From contig ONPM01000019.1 of the NCBI GenBank assembly GCA_900319715.1, positions 1 through 49,278 on the forward strand: a stretch of 49,278 nt of DNA. The letters run 5' to 3'. Below the pieces are notes generated by a model that made no database searches, was not told the DNA's origin, and saw nothing but the letters and a program-made list of their open reading frames with translations. The translations under genes were made by a program, and so were the position numbers. Below, in pieces: positions 25,428 through 33,923 of this stretch. The stretch is from an uncultured Prevotella sp. Its GTDB lineage: Bacteria; Bacteroidota; Bacteroidia; Bacteroidales; Bacteroidaceae. Position 1 is the stretch's first letter, and each line of letters starts with the position of its first letter.

Positions 25428-26444
25428 TTACTTCTTGTTCAGGGCGAGGTCAATGGCCACAGCCACAGAAACGGTAGCACCCACCATCGGGTTGTTACCC
25501 ATACCGAGGAAGCCCATCATCTCTACGTGAGCAGGCACAGAAGAAGAACCTGCGAACTGAGCGTCAGAGTGCATACGGCCCAGGGTATCAGTCATACCGT
25601 AAGAGGCAGGACCGGCAGCCATGTTATCGGGGTGCAGGGTACGGCCCGTACCACCACCAGAAGCTACTGAGAAGTAAGGCTTGCCAGCGAGCACGCGCTC
25701 CTTCTTGTAAGTACCAGCTACGGGGTGCTGGAAACGGGTGGGGTTGGTAGAGTTACCAGTGATGGAGACATCGACGTTCTCCTTCCACAGGATAGCCACA
25801 CCCTCACGGACGTCGTCGGCACCATAGCACTTCACCTTCAGACGGCTGGGGTTGTTGCCGTAAGGAACCTCCTTCACCACAGCGAGGTCGCCAGTAAAGT
25901 AGTCAAACTTGGTCTGTACATAGGTGAAACCGTTGATACGGCTGATAATCTGGGCAGCGTCCTTGCCAAGACCGTTCAGGATGACGCGAAGGGGCTTCTG
26001 GCGCACCTTGTTAGCCATCTCGGCAATCTTGATGGCACCCTCGGCAGCAGCGAAACTCTCGTGACCAGCCAGGAAGGCGAAGCACTCGGTCTCCTCACGG
26101 AGCAGACGGGCGGCAAGATTACCATGACCTACGCCCACCTTACGGTCATCAGCCACCGATCCGGGAATGCAGAAACTCTGCAGACCGATACCGATAGCCT
26201 CAGCAGCGTCGGCAGCCGTCTTCACACCCTTCTTGATGGCGATGGCAGCACCGCAAACATATGCCCACTTAGCATTCTCAAAGCAGATACGCTGGGTGTC
26301 CTCACACATCTGGTAAGGATCAACGCCTGCCTTTTCACAAATCTCATTGGCCTCTTCAATACTGTTGATGCCATTCTCTTTCAGAGCAGCAAGAACCTGG
26401 TTGATACGGCGCTCCTGACTCTCAAACTGTACTTTTCTTATCAT
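25428..26444 (-). CDS. GGGtGRT protein
   Basis: A 338-residue cytoplasmic protein of the family named after the motif seen here in FSVASGGGTGRTLHPDNMAA. Other conserved-looking stretches are ICEKAGVDPYQMCEDTQRIC, FLAGHESFAAAEGAIKIAEM, VILNGLGKDAAQIISRINGF and SITGNSTNPTRFQHPVAGTY. The biochemical function is not known to me. It follows a NifU-like gene after 14 bp; this pairing is a recurrent arrangement in anaerobes and suggests a role in iron-sulfur or metal chemistry, but that is inference. Length and sequence appear complete. Confidence 0.88.
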   Translation of the reverse strand: MIRKVQFESQERRINQVLAALKENGINSIEEANEICEKAGVDPYQMCEDTQRICFENAKWAYVCGAAIAIKKGVKTAADAAEAIGIGLQSFCIPGSVADDRKVGVGHGNLAARLLREETECFAFLAGHESFAAAEGAIKIAEMANKVRQKPLRVILNGLGKDAAQIISRINGFTYVQTKFDYFTGDLAVVKEVPYGNNPSRLKVKCYGADDVREGVAILWKENVDVSITGNSTNPTRFQHPVAGTYKKERVLAGKPYFSVASGGGTGRTLHPDNMAAGPASYGMTDTLGRMHSDAQFAGSSSVPAHVEMMGFLGMGNNPMVGATVSVAVAIDLALNKK

Positions 26445-26458
26445 AGTCGTATCCTCCT

Positions 26459-27133
26459 TTATTCTTTACGTGGGTCAATAGCCTTTACAGCACCCTGCTC
26501 CTGAGTCGTACGACCATAGGAACCGGTGTTCTTCTTGATAGCCTCATTGGCGTCCATGCCGTTCTTGATGGCCTCCATAGCCTTGCCGAGGTGTACATAC
26601 TCGTAACCGCACACCTCATTGTTCTCGTCGAGATACTGCTTGGTGATGTAACCCTCAGTGAGTTCCAGATAACGGGTACCCTTGGCCACTGTGCCATAGA
26701 GTGTACCAGTCTGCGAACGAAGACCCTTACCCAGATCCTCCAGACCAGCGCCGATAGCCAGACCGCCCTCAGAGAAAGCACTCTGCGTACGACCATAGAC
26801 AATCTGCAGGAAGAGTTCACGCATAGCGGTGTTGATGGCATCGCAGACAAGGTCGGTGTTCAGGGCCTCGAGGATGGTCTTGCCAGGCAGGATCTCAGAA
26901 GCCATAGCGGCTGAGTGCGTCATACCTGTGCAACCGATAGTCTCGACGAGAGCCTCCTGGATGATACCGTCCTTCACGTTCAGGCTCAGTTTGCAGGCGC
27001 CCTGCTGAGGTGCGCACCAGCCGATACCGTGGGTGTAACCAGAGATCTCCTTGATTTCTTTCACTGCTACCCATTTGCCCTCCTCGGGGATTGGTGCAGG
27101 TCCATGATAAGCGCCTTTGCAAACGCTACACAT
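26459..27133 (-). CDS. NifU-like iron-sulfur cluster scaffold-type protein
   Basis: A 224-residue protein related to the NifU/IscU N-terminal scaffold domain. Candidate cluster-binding cysteines are in MCSVCKGAYHG, YTHGIGWCAPQQGACKLSLN and ALVETIGCTGMTHSAAMASE; the GCTGMTHSAA motif resembles the second cysteine region of IscU. A helical segment with TDLVCDAINTAMRELFLQIV follows. It differs from housekeeping scaffolds in its N-terminal CxxC and long C-terminus (YGRTTQEQGAVKAIDPRKE). It is the first gene of an operon with the GGGtGRT gene. No cysteine desulfurase is adjacent, so sulfur delivery would come from elsewhere. Confidence 0.85.
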   Translation of the reverse strand: MCSVCKGAYHGPAPIPEEGKWVAVKEIKEISGYTHGIGWCAPQQGACKLSLNVKDGIIQEALVETIGCTGMTHSAAMASEILPGKTILEALNTDLVCDAINTAMRELFLQIVYGRTQSAFSEGGLAIGAGLEDLGKGLRSQTGTLYGTVAKGTRYLELTEGYITKQYLDENNEVCGYEYVHLGKAMEAIKNGMDANEAIKKNTGSYGRTTQEQGAVKAIDPRKE

Positions 27134-27211
27134 GTTTTCTACTTCTTTAGAATAAATCCAAAGTTTTTTTTTCTTTTAACATAATCTTAGGTATCATGAG
27201 GTCATTATATT

Positions 27212-27233
27212 CAAAAAAACCGTCCTTTACGGT
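27212..27233 (-). terminator. Rho-independent terminator of the PagL-like gene
   Basis: On the minus strand ACCGT-AAAGG-ACGGT is followed directly by seven T residues. It lies 15 bp past the stop of the acyloxyacyl hydrolase gene. Confidence 0.8.
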
Positions 27234-27247
27234 CGAATTACATATTA

Positions 27248-28435
27248 TTATAGATGTATGCCCACGCCAAGCATCAGGTTGTTGGGATAGTAAAAGTCGT
27301 AGAGACTGTATCCAATGTGGACATAGGCCTTCCTCAGGACATGGACCTTCAATGCCAGGATCTCGTAGAAGCCTTTCAGGTCTTCCGTCTGGGCATTGAC
27401 GAGGTTATGGCCTACACCAAAGTTGATAGTGAAATACGGCATGGCCAACTCCACGCGCCCCGACACCCCCAATGCCACCCGCCGATACCATGGAGCCATG
27501 CGGACATCCTCGTTTGTGGGCTCCTTCTGTTTGCTGCCTGCAGGGATATCAAACTCTAGGTTAGCACTGCTGTCGTAGGACAGGTCGAGCGAGGGTCCCA
27601 CGTTCAGCCAGGGATTGAGGTGATAAAGCGGGTTCAGGTTGACTCCCACCACCCCATATTTTCCGGGAATAGCGTATGAACCCGTCTCCGTATCGAGTCC
27701 CTTTCGTTTCCAAGCGCCATAGAGCGTCAGGTCCCAGGTCCATTTTTGGTGCAGGGAGGATGGCGGCTTAAGGGAGGATTCTTCCTCCGCCGACTCAGCC
27801 GCAGAATGATTTCTCCCTCCACCGAAATAATACGCCACGCTGGCCTTGACGCCTGCGATATTCAGTCCTGCGTTAGGGATGGCCGTATTGCCATTGCTGA
27901 AATGGGTGATCGAGGCGCCCAGGTTCAGGTCCCAGTTCCTGGAGAGCATATACCGAAGATAAAAGTCCAGGCTGATATGAGCCGTCATCTTCGAACCGAT
28001 GACCCGATTGTCGGGATGGCCCACAACGTCGTAGGCCTTCCAGCCGTAGGCCAGCCCTAAGTTCCATTCATAGTCGAGGGAGAGTCGCCTAGCCAGCGTC
28101 TTGATGGTAGCCCCCTGGAAAAGGAAGAGCGACAGAGGATGCCCCAGTTGCGGATTCAGGTCGTGATAAGCCAATCCGACCCCTTGATAGACACCCTTAT
28201 AGACAGCCGCCTCCCTGGAACCCGCCGGTGGAGCAAAGGCATATTTCACCTTCACCGTGAAGGCATGGTTCATCGTCCGTACCTCACCATTGTTCCCTCT
28301 CAGGAAATCATTGGTGTGCAGGATCACCCCTGGCACCGCCTCCATCTCCACACGATGAACGGTCGCACTGTCTTCTGTCATGGCACCTGCGGCGAGGGTA
28401 TGCGCCAGCGCTGCCATCACGATTTTCAACACCAT
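27248..28435 (-). CDS. PagL-like acyloxyacyl hydrolase (lipid A deacylase family)
   Basis: A 395-residue predicted outer-membrane barrel. The segment ITHFSNGNTAIPNAGLNIAG matches the PagL active-site region, where the His and Ser of HFSNG form the catalytic pair that removes a 3-O acyl chain from lipid A. Many alternating strands (WDLNLGASI, VKASVAYYFGGG, FTINFGVGHNL, NNLMLGVGIHL) fit a barrel larger than classical PagL; this larger form is common in Bacteroidetes. A low-complexity segment (SAEEESSLKPPSSLHQK) splits the two halves and may be repeat-derived. The ATG at 28435 is preferred to a TTG three bases upstream. Substrate specificity is inferred only from the motif. Confidence 0.82.
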   Translation of the reverse strand: MVLKIVMAALAHTLAAGAMTEDSATVHRVEMEAVPGVILHTNDFLRGNNGEVRTMNHAFTVKVKYAFAPPAGSREAAVYKGVYQGVGLAYHDLNPQLGHPLSLFLFQGATIKTLARRLSLDYEWNLGLAYGWKAYDVVGHPDNRVIGSKMTAHISLDFYLRYMLSRNWDLNLGASITHFSNGNTAIPNAGLNIAGVKASVAYYFGGGRNHSAAESAEEESSLKPPSSLHQKWTWDLTLYGAWKRKGLDTETGSYAIPGKYGVVGVNLNPLYHLNPWLNVGPSLDLSYDSSANLEFDIPAGSKQKEPTNEDVRMAPWYRRVALGVSGRVELAMPYFTINFGVGHNLVNAQTEDLKGFYEILALKVHVLRKAYVHIGYSLYDFYYPNNLMLGVGIHL

Positions 28436-28463
28436 CAAGCGCTGTTTTTCGTTTTTTATGATA

Positions 28464-28471
28464 CAAAATTA
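28464..28471 (-). promoter_or_regulatory. -7 promoter element for the PagL-like gene
   Basis: TAATTTTG on the minus strand, 28 bp upstream of the ATG at 28435; divergent from the aminopeptidase promoter. Confidence 0.5.
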
Positions 28472-28524
28472 CTAAACTGTGACAAAAAAACCATGAAAAA
28501 CGCGGAGGTTTAGAATATTTTAAT

Positions 28525-28532
28525 TAAATTTG
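28525..28532 (+). promoter_or_regulatory. -7 promoter element for the aminopeptidase gene
   Basis: TAAATTTG 20 bp before the ATG at 28553, matching TAnnTTTG. Confidence 0.6.
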
Positions 28533-28552
28533 CATGCAAAAACCGATCAACG

Positions 28553-31123
28553 ATGAAAAATATCCTGCTACTAATTGTGCTGGCCCTGTGCCTGAACACA
28601 CAGAGTGCGAGTGCCCAAATGCTGTCCAAGGGCGTATCCAAGGAACTCGCCGAGTACAGAAAGGCCAACATCAGCAAAATCGTCTACGACCTCTCGTTCG
28701 AGATTCCTGCCAACCTTCGTCAGCATGTGGAGGGCAAGGTCATCATCTCCTTCAACCTGAAAGCACCGCAGGATGTCATCCTCGACTTCCTGGGAGATTT
28801 CGACGGCAACTGCTATGCCCATATAGAGAAGAAGAAAGGCAAGACCAAACGCATACCCTTCAAGGCCTCCTACCGCGACGAGCATATCATCCTGCCCATG
28901 GAGGCGATGCAGGAGGGCACCAACAAGGTCGAACTGGAGTTCACTGCCAGCGACAAGGCCCTCAACCGCAACGACGACTATATGTACACCCTCTTCGTGC
29001 CCGACATGGCACGCTCGGCCTTCCCTTGCTTCGACCAGCCTGACCTCAGGGCCGTCTTCGTCACCTCACTCAAGGTGCCCAACGGCTGGAAGACCATGAC
29101 AAGCGACAACATCTGCCAACTCCCCACCTATCTGTATTCCTTCGTCGCAGGCAACTTCCAAGAGAAGACCTCCGTCCACGACGGTCGCCCCATGCGCATT
29201 CTCTACCGCGAGACCGACCCCGACAAGGTGGCACAACTCGACCAAGTGGCCGACGAGGCTGCCCAGGCCCTGAAATGGATGGAGGGCTATACCGGCATCG
29301 CCTGTCCCTTCAAGGAGTATGGCATGGTGGTGCTGCCGGGCTATCAGTTCGGCGGCATGGAGCACCCGGGAGCCATCCAGATGAACGACCGCCGCATCTT
29401 CCTTGAGAAGAATGCCACCCAGGAGGAGAAGGCTGCCCGATTGGAACTCATCGCCCACGAGACGGCCCACCTGTGGTTTGGCGACCTCGTCTCACTGAAG
29501 TGGTTCGAGGATGTATGGACCAAGGAGGTACTCGCCAACTTCATGGCCTCGAAGATTACCCGCCGAACGTTCTCATGCGCAGACCACGACCTGAACTTCC
29601 TCAAGACCTACCAGAGCCGTGCCATCGCCATCGACCGTACCGACGGCACCCACCCCATCGCCCAGGAACTGACCAATCTGGAACATGCCAGTCTGCTCTA
29701 CGACAACATCATCTACGACAAGGCCCCCGTCATGATGCGGATGCTTGAGCAGGTGATGGGCGCTCCCGAGATGCAGTCTGGCTTACAGAAGTACCTGCAC
29801 AGCCATCTCTTCGGCAATGCCTCGTGGGACGAACTCGTGGCAGTCCTCGACTCGACAGCCCCCAAGGCCCATGTCAGGCAGTTCAGCGACGTGTGGGTCA
29901 AGCAGAAGGGCATGCCAACTATCCACACTACCTACAAGGACAACAACATCATCATCACCCAGCGCGACCCCTACAACCGCGGAGTCGTCTGGCCACAGAA
30001 GTTCCAGATACGCCTCATCTACGAACTCGGCACCAGCCGCACCATCAACGTCGACATGAAGGAGGCCGTCGCAACCATCAAGGTGACAGGCAAGCCCAAC
30101 TACATCATCCCCAACTTCGACGGCAAGGGCTACGGCCACTTCACCCTCGACGATGAGTACTCGGTCATCCTGCCCAAGCGCCTTATCACCACCCGCAACG
30201 ATCTGAACCGCTATGCCCTGCTGCTCACCATCCACGACAACTACCTTCTGGGGCGCATACCTCCCTCACACTTCGGCGAACTCTACCGCTTCATGATGAA
30301 GGAGCGCAACCCGCTCATTATGTCGACGGCCGTCGACCACATGTTCAAGATTGCCTTCGACCTCGCACCAGAACAGCGCAAAACACTCGAACTCTGCATG
30401 ATGGACCTCCTGGGCGAGAACCGCACGAAGGAGTGCCGGCAGTATGTCATCCGCAAGTTGGGCTCCAATGCCACCGCGCCCGAACTGCTCGACAAGATCT
30501 ACTCCATTTGGCAGCAGCACAACGACCCCCTCTTCAGTGAACAGGACTACATGAACATGGCCTACCGCCTGGCCACGGTCCGTGGCGACACTTACCACCC
30601 TGTGCTGGCTGCCCAGCGCAAGCGGCTGAAGACCAACGACGAGCGCCGGGAGTTCGACTATATCAGCCGCGTCTGCAGTCCCGACCCAGCCCTGCGCACC
30701 AGGCTGTTCAACGAGATGCTGCACCCCCAGAACCGCGAGCAGGAGCCTTGGGCACTCAAGGCCCTTCAACTACTTAGTTCCGATGTCTACGAGCCAGTCA
30801 ACAATGCCCTCATCGAGCCCGGCCTGCAATCGCTGCAGTACATACAGCAGACCAGTGACATCTTCTTCCCCACCAGTTGGCTGCAGGCCATGCTCGGCTC
30901 CCACAAGAGCGTGGAGGCCCGTCTGATCGTGGAGAAGTTCATTAACTCCCACCCCGACTATCCAGAATACCTTCGCAACAAGATTTTCGAGGCAGCCTGG
31001 ATGCTGATGAAGCAGCAGTCCTATGTCTCGACGGCCAAGCCGGTCGTGGTGCGTTCAAAGAGCACCCCCGCGAAGTCTGCTAAGAAAGCACCTGCCAAGA
31101 AGGCTACAGCCAAGAAGAAATAG
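28553..31123 (+). CDS. M1-family zinc aminopeptidase, exported
   Basis: An 856-residue metallopeptidase that removes N-terminal residues from peptides. It has a signal peptide (MKNILLLIVLALCLNTQSAS-AQ). The zinc site is HETAH at residues 302-306 with the third ligand Glu325 18 residues later (LANF region). The exopeptidase motif, usually GAMEN, reads GGMEH. The segment between WKTMTSDNI and LPTYLYSFVAGNF looks shorter than I expect for the family, which may be a small in-frame deletion. The C-terminal tail (STPAKSAKKAPAKKATAKKK) is lysine- and alanine-rich, histone H1-like, and unusual for an exported peptidase. Location is periplasm or outside by the signal peptide. Confidence 0.93.
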   Translation: MKNILLLIVLALCLNTQSASAQMLSKGVSKELAEYRKANISKIVYDLSFEIPANLRQHVEGKVIISFNLKAPQDVILDFLGDFDGNCYAHIEKKKGKTKRIPFKASYRDEHIILPMEAMQEGTNKVELEFTASDKALNRNDDYMYTLFVPDMARSAFPCFDQPDLRAVFVTSLKVPNGWKTMTSDNICQLPTYLYSFVAGNFQEKTSVHDGRPMRILYRETDPDKVAQLDQVADEAAQALKWMEGYTGIACPFKEYGMVVLPGYQFGGMEHPGAIQMNDRRIFLEKNATQEEKAARLELIAHETAHLWFGDLVSLKWFEDVWTKEVLANFMASKITRRTFSCADHDLNFLKTYQSRAIAIDRTDGTHPIAQELTNLEHASLLYDNIIYDKAPVMMRMLEQVMGAPEMQSGLQKYLHSHLFGNASWDELVAVLDSTAPKAHVRQFSDVWVKQKGMPTIHTTYKDNNIIITQRDPYNRGVVWPQKFQIRLIYELGTSRTINVDMKEAVATIKVTGKPNYIIPNFDGKGYGHFTLDDEYSVILPKRLITTRNDLNRYALLLTIHDNYLLGRIPPSHFGELYRFMMKERNPLIMSTAVDHMFKIAFDLAPEQRKTLELCMMDLLGENRTKECRQYVIRKLGSNATAPELLDKIYSIWQQHNDPLFSEQDYMNMAYRLATVRGDTYHPVLAAQRKRLKTNDERREFDYISRVCSPDPALRTRLFNEMLHPQNREQEPWALKALQLLSSDVYEPVNNALIEPGLQSLQYIQQTSDIFFPTSWLQAMLGSHKSVEARLIVEKFINSHPDYPEYLRNKIFEAAWMLMKQQSYVSTAKPVVVRSKSTPAKSAKKAPAKKATAKKK

Positions 31124-31179
31124 TCGTCAGAGCATCTCTATTGTATATCTCTGCACAAGATAACCATTTAAAACAGATA

Positions 31180-31842
31180 ATGATGAAGAAAATATTATTC
31201 CTTATGCTGATGACAGTGACGACAGTTTCCGTATCAGCGCAGACAAAGAAAGTATCGATCCTGGGTGACTCTTATTCCACATTTCAGGGAGTGATTCCTG
31301 CCCATTACGCACCGTTCTACCCCAACGACAAAAACGACTGTACGAAGGTGGAGCAGACTTGGTGGGACCTCTACATCAAGGCCAAAGGCTATGTGCTGGA
31401 GAAGAACGACTCGTGGGGTGGCACTACCATCTGCGGCACGGGATACGGACGAATGGACGCCTCGCGCAACAACTTCATCGCGCGTGTAGACAGTCTGGGC
31501 AATCCTGACATCATCTTTGTGTTCGGAGGCACCAACGACGCCTGGGCCAACTCCCCCATAGGCGAGTATCAATACGCTGACTGGACGAAGGAAGACTGCA
31601 AGAACTTCCGTCCTGCTCTGGCCTGCCTGCTCGACATGCTGCAGGAACGCTATCCCAAGGCCAAACTCGTCTCCCTGTTGAACTCGGAACTGAGAGAGCC
31701 AATCAATGAGTCGATGCGCGAGGTATGCAAGCACTACAACGTACAACTCGTCGAACTGCACGATATTGAGAAACAGAACGGCCACCCCTCAGTCAGGGGT
31801 ATGAAGAGCATCTGCGACCAACTGTTAGAGGCTGGTCTGTAA
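31180..31842 (+). CDS. SGNH/GDSL-family hydrolase, exported
   Basis: A 220-residue secreted esterase-type enzyme. Signal peptide MMKKILFLMLMTVTTVSVSA; block I ILGDSYSTFQG holds the catalytic serine, the glycine of SWGGTTICGTGYG fits block II, FVFGGTNDAW is block III with its asparagine, and NGHPSVRGMKSI is block V with the catalytic histidine (the usual aspartate is replaced by NG before HP). The substrate is not readable; members act on acetyl esters of carbohydrates or lipids. The ATG at 31180 starts a normal signal peptide, so the longer frame from 31141 is rejected. It is the last plus-strand gene before a convergent flavoprotein gene. Confidence 0.85.
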   Translation: MMKKILFLMLMTVTTVSVSAQTKKVSILGDSYSTFQGVIPAHYAPFYPNDKNDCTKVEQTWWDLYIKAKGYVLEKNDSWGGTTICGTGYGRMDASRNNFIARVDSLGNPDIIFVFGGTNDAWANSPIGEYQYADWTKEDCKNFRPALACLLDMLQERYPKAKLVSLLNSELREPINESMREVCKHYNVQLVELHDIEKQNGHPSVRGMKSICDQLLEAGL

Positions 31843-31860
31843 CCCGGGTGCGTTTGTAAC

Positions 31861-31945
31861 GATGCCTTCCACGGTTCGTGCTGATGTCTGATACGGCTCG
31901 TACAGATGCTTTGTACGAGTGATAGTAGGCATTACTATACCCCTA
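31861..31945. repeat. 22-bp-period array between convergent genes, second locus
   Basis: GATGCCTTCCACGG at 31861, GATGTCTGATACGG at 31883 and GATGCTTTGTACGA at 31905 are spaced by exactly 22 bp; an inverted AGGCATTACTAT follows. Same first unit and period as 15834-15965, but more diverged. Confidence 0.8.
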
Positions 31946-31980
31946 TAGAGCCTATCAGCACGAGGCGTGAATCGGACTCT

Positions 31981-32706
31981 CTATCTGATGAAATTCATGA
32001 ACTGTGGCCTCTCCTCACGCTGTGGGGCGGGCTGGCCGTCGGCATGAATCTTCTGCAGTAGGAAGGCCATGTTCGTGGCCAGGGTGCGCATGGTCTGCAT
32101 GCCCTCGGTATCGAGTCTGACCTCACCCTTGCCTGCTCCGTAGGCGATGTTCCAGTACTGCGAGGTCACGACGGGCATATTCATCATCTCGAACATCATA
32201 TTCATCGTCTGGAGCGTAGCCGTGGCACCTCCGCGCCTGCAGACGGCGAGGGCTGCAGCAGGCTTGTTCTGTACCAGATGACCTGCCGAGAAGAACATAC
32301 GCTGCATCAGCGAGAGGATGCCTCCGTTAGGCTGGCCGTAATACACGGGAGTGCCAACGATGAGGGCATCGGCCTCTTTCATCTTCTGGGTGATGACGGC
32401 GCAGGCATCATCGTCGAACACGCATCCTGAGGCGTCTTCCGCCCTGCACCCGCCACAATTGATGCACATCCGCACCGGCTTGCGTCCGATTTGAACGATT
32501 TCCGAGGCTACGCCATGCTTCTGCAGTTCGCTCTCAATCTCCTTCAAGCAGCAGAATGTGTTGCCGTCTGTACGTGGACTGCCGTTGACCAGCAGCACCT
32601 TGCACTGTTTACCTGTCATCTCACTCAGCATGGCCGACACGGGCGACACGACAGTTACTCCTACTGCTGCCATTGCGGCTTTCTTCACAAATTCTCTTCT
32701 GTCCAT
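31981..32706 (-). CDS. Exported iron-sulfur flavoprotein / NAD(P)H-dependent FMN reductase family
   Basis: A 241-residue flavodoxin-fold protein. The N-terminus MDRREFVKKAAMAAVGVTVV is a twin-arginine signal, so it should be exported folded with its cofactors. The flavin phosphate loop is VLLVNGSPRTDGNTFCCLKE. The cysteine motif MCINCGGCRAEDASGC (C-x2-C-x2-C-x8-C) is like the cluster site of iron-sulfur flavoproteins. GTPVYYGQPNGGILSLMQRM is the usual second FMN contact. The electron partner is unknown. Convergent with the SGNH hydrolase gene; its own promoter element lies at 32732-32739. Confidence 0.85.
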   Translation of the reverse strand: MDRREFVKKAAMAAVGVTVVSPVSAMLSEMTGKQCKVLLVNGSPRTDGNTFCCLKEIESELQKHGVASEIVQIGRKPVRMCINCGGCRAEDASGCVFDDDACAVITQKMKEADALIVGTPVYYGQPNGGILSLMQRMFFSAGHLVQNKPAAALAVCRRGGATATLQTMNMMFEMMNMPVVTSQYWNIAYGAGKGEVRLDTEGMQTMRTLATNMAFLLQKIHADGQPAPQREERPQFMNFIR

Positions 32707-32731
32707 AGTCTATCTTCATAACAATCCGCTG

Positions 32732-32739
32732 CAAATTTA
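32732..32739 (-). promoter_or_regulatory. -7 promoter element for the flavoprotein gene
   Basis: TAAATTTG on the minus strand, 25 bp upstream of the ATG at 32706. Confidence 0.6.
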
Positions 32740-32841
32740 CAAACTCTTTTTGATACCGCCAAGAGTATCCTTGTTTTTTTAAGGCTGCATCACGGAATAT
32801 AAATAAATACTAATTTATTTTGTATTTCGCCCGATTTGCAC

Positions 32842-32849
32842 TACCTTTG
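32842..32849 (+). promoter_or_regulatory. -7 promoter element for purL
   Basis: TACCTTTG 33 bp before the purL ATG, with ATTTTGTATT near 32816-32825 at the -33 position. Confidence 0.65.
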
Positions 32850-33697
32850 CAGTCAAAATTGAAAACAAATAACAAATAAGGTATGATACGATTCTTTCAG
32901 ACCCCACAGAAATCAGTGATTGCCACAGAGGTGAATCACGCACTCAGCGAACAGGAAATCAAGGAATTGAACTGGCTTTACGGCGAGGCCACCATGCTCG
33001 ACGCAGAGCAGTTGGACGGCTACTTCGTAGGTCCGCGCCGCGAGATGGTGACCCCATGGTCGACCAATGCCGTGGAGATCACACAGAACATGGGTCTCAA
33101 GGGCATCAGCCGTATCGAGGAGTACTGGGCCGTGGAGAGCAAGGATGCCGAGCACGACGAGATGCTGCAGCGCATGTACAACGGCCTCAACCAGGACATC
33201 TTTACGGTTAACATCAAGCCAGAGCCCATCAAGCACGTGGAGAACCTGGAGGAATACAACGAGCAGGAGGGGCTGGCCCTCTCGCCTGAGGAGATTGAAT
33301 ACCTTCATGGACTGGAAAAGCAGAACGGCCGTCCGCTGACTGACTCTGAGATCTTCGGCTTCGCCCAGATCAACTCGGAGCACTGCCGCCATAAGATTTT
33401 CGGCGGCACCTTCATCATCGACGGCAAGGAGATGGAGTCGAGCCTCTTCGCGATGATCAAGAAGACGACGCCCCGAAGGACCAGAGCACAAGCGACTGGT
33501 TCCAGGTGAAGGATATCGAGAGTGTAATCTCGCTGAAGGCTGAGACCCATAACTTCCCCACGACGGTGGAGCCTTTCAATGGTGCTGCCACAGGTACGGG
33601 CGGTGAGATCCGCGACCGTATGGGTGGTGGTGTAGGTTCATGGCCTATCGCCGGTACCGCAGTATATATGACGGCCTATCCGAGATTGAGTGAAGAT

Positions 33698-33725
33698 TCT
33701 TCACTCTTCACTCTTCACTCTTCAC
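33698..33725. repeat. Four perfect TCTTCAC units inside purL
   Basis: Exactly four 7-bp copies, translated within SEDSSLFTLHSSLSRDWE, in frame, in a surface-loop position between YPRL and DWED. Confidence 0.9.
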
Positions 33726-33888
33726 TTTCAAGAGACTGGGAGGATATCTTGCCCGTGCGCCAGTGGTTGTATCAGACGCCTGAGCAGATACTGATCAAGG
33801 CGTCGAATGGTGCTTCAGACTTTGGTAATAAGTTCGGCCAACCCCTGATTTGCGGTTCGGTGCTGACTTTCGAGCACCAGGAGAAACC

Positions 33889-33923
33889 TCTCATCTCTCA
33901 CCCCTCACCTCTTACCCCTACCA
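33889..33923. repeat. 7-bp tandem array inside purL
   Basis: Units TCTCATC, TCTCACC, CCTCACC, TCTTACC, CCTACCA, translated as PLISHPSPLTPTK before YAYDKVIMLAGG. Confidence 0.8.
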
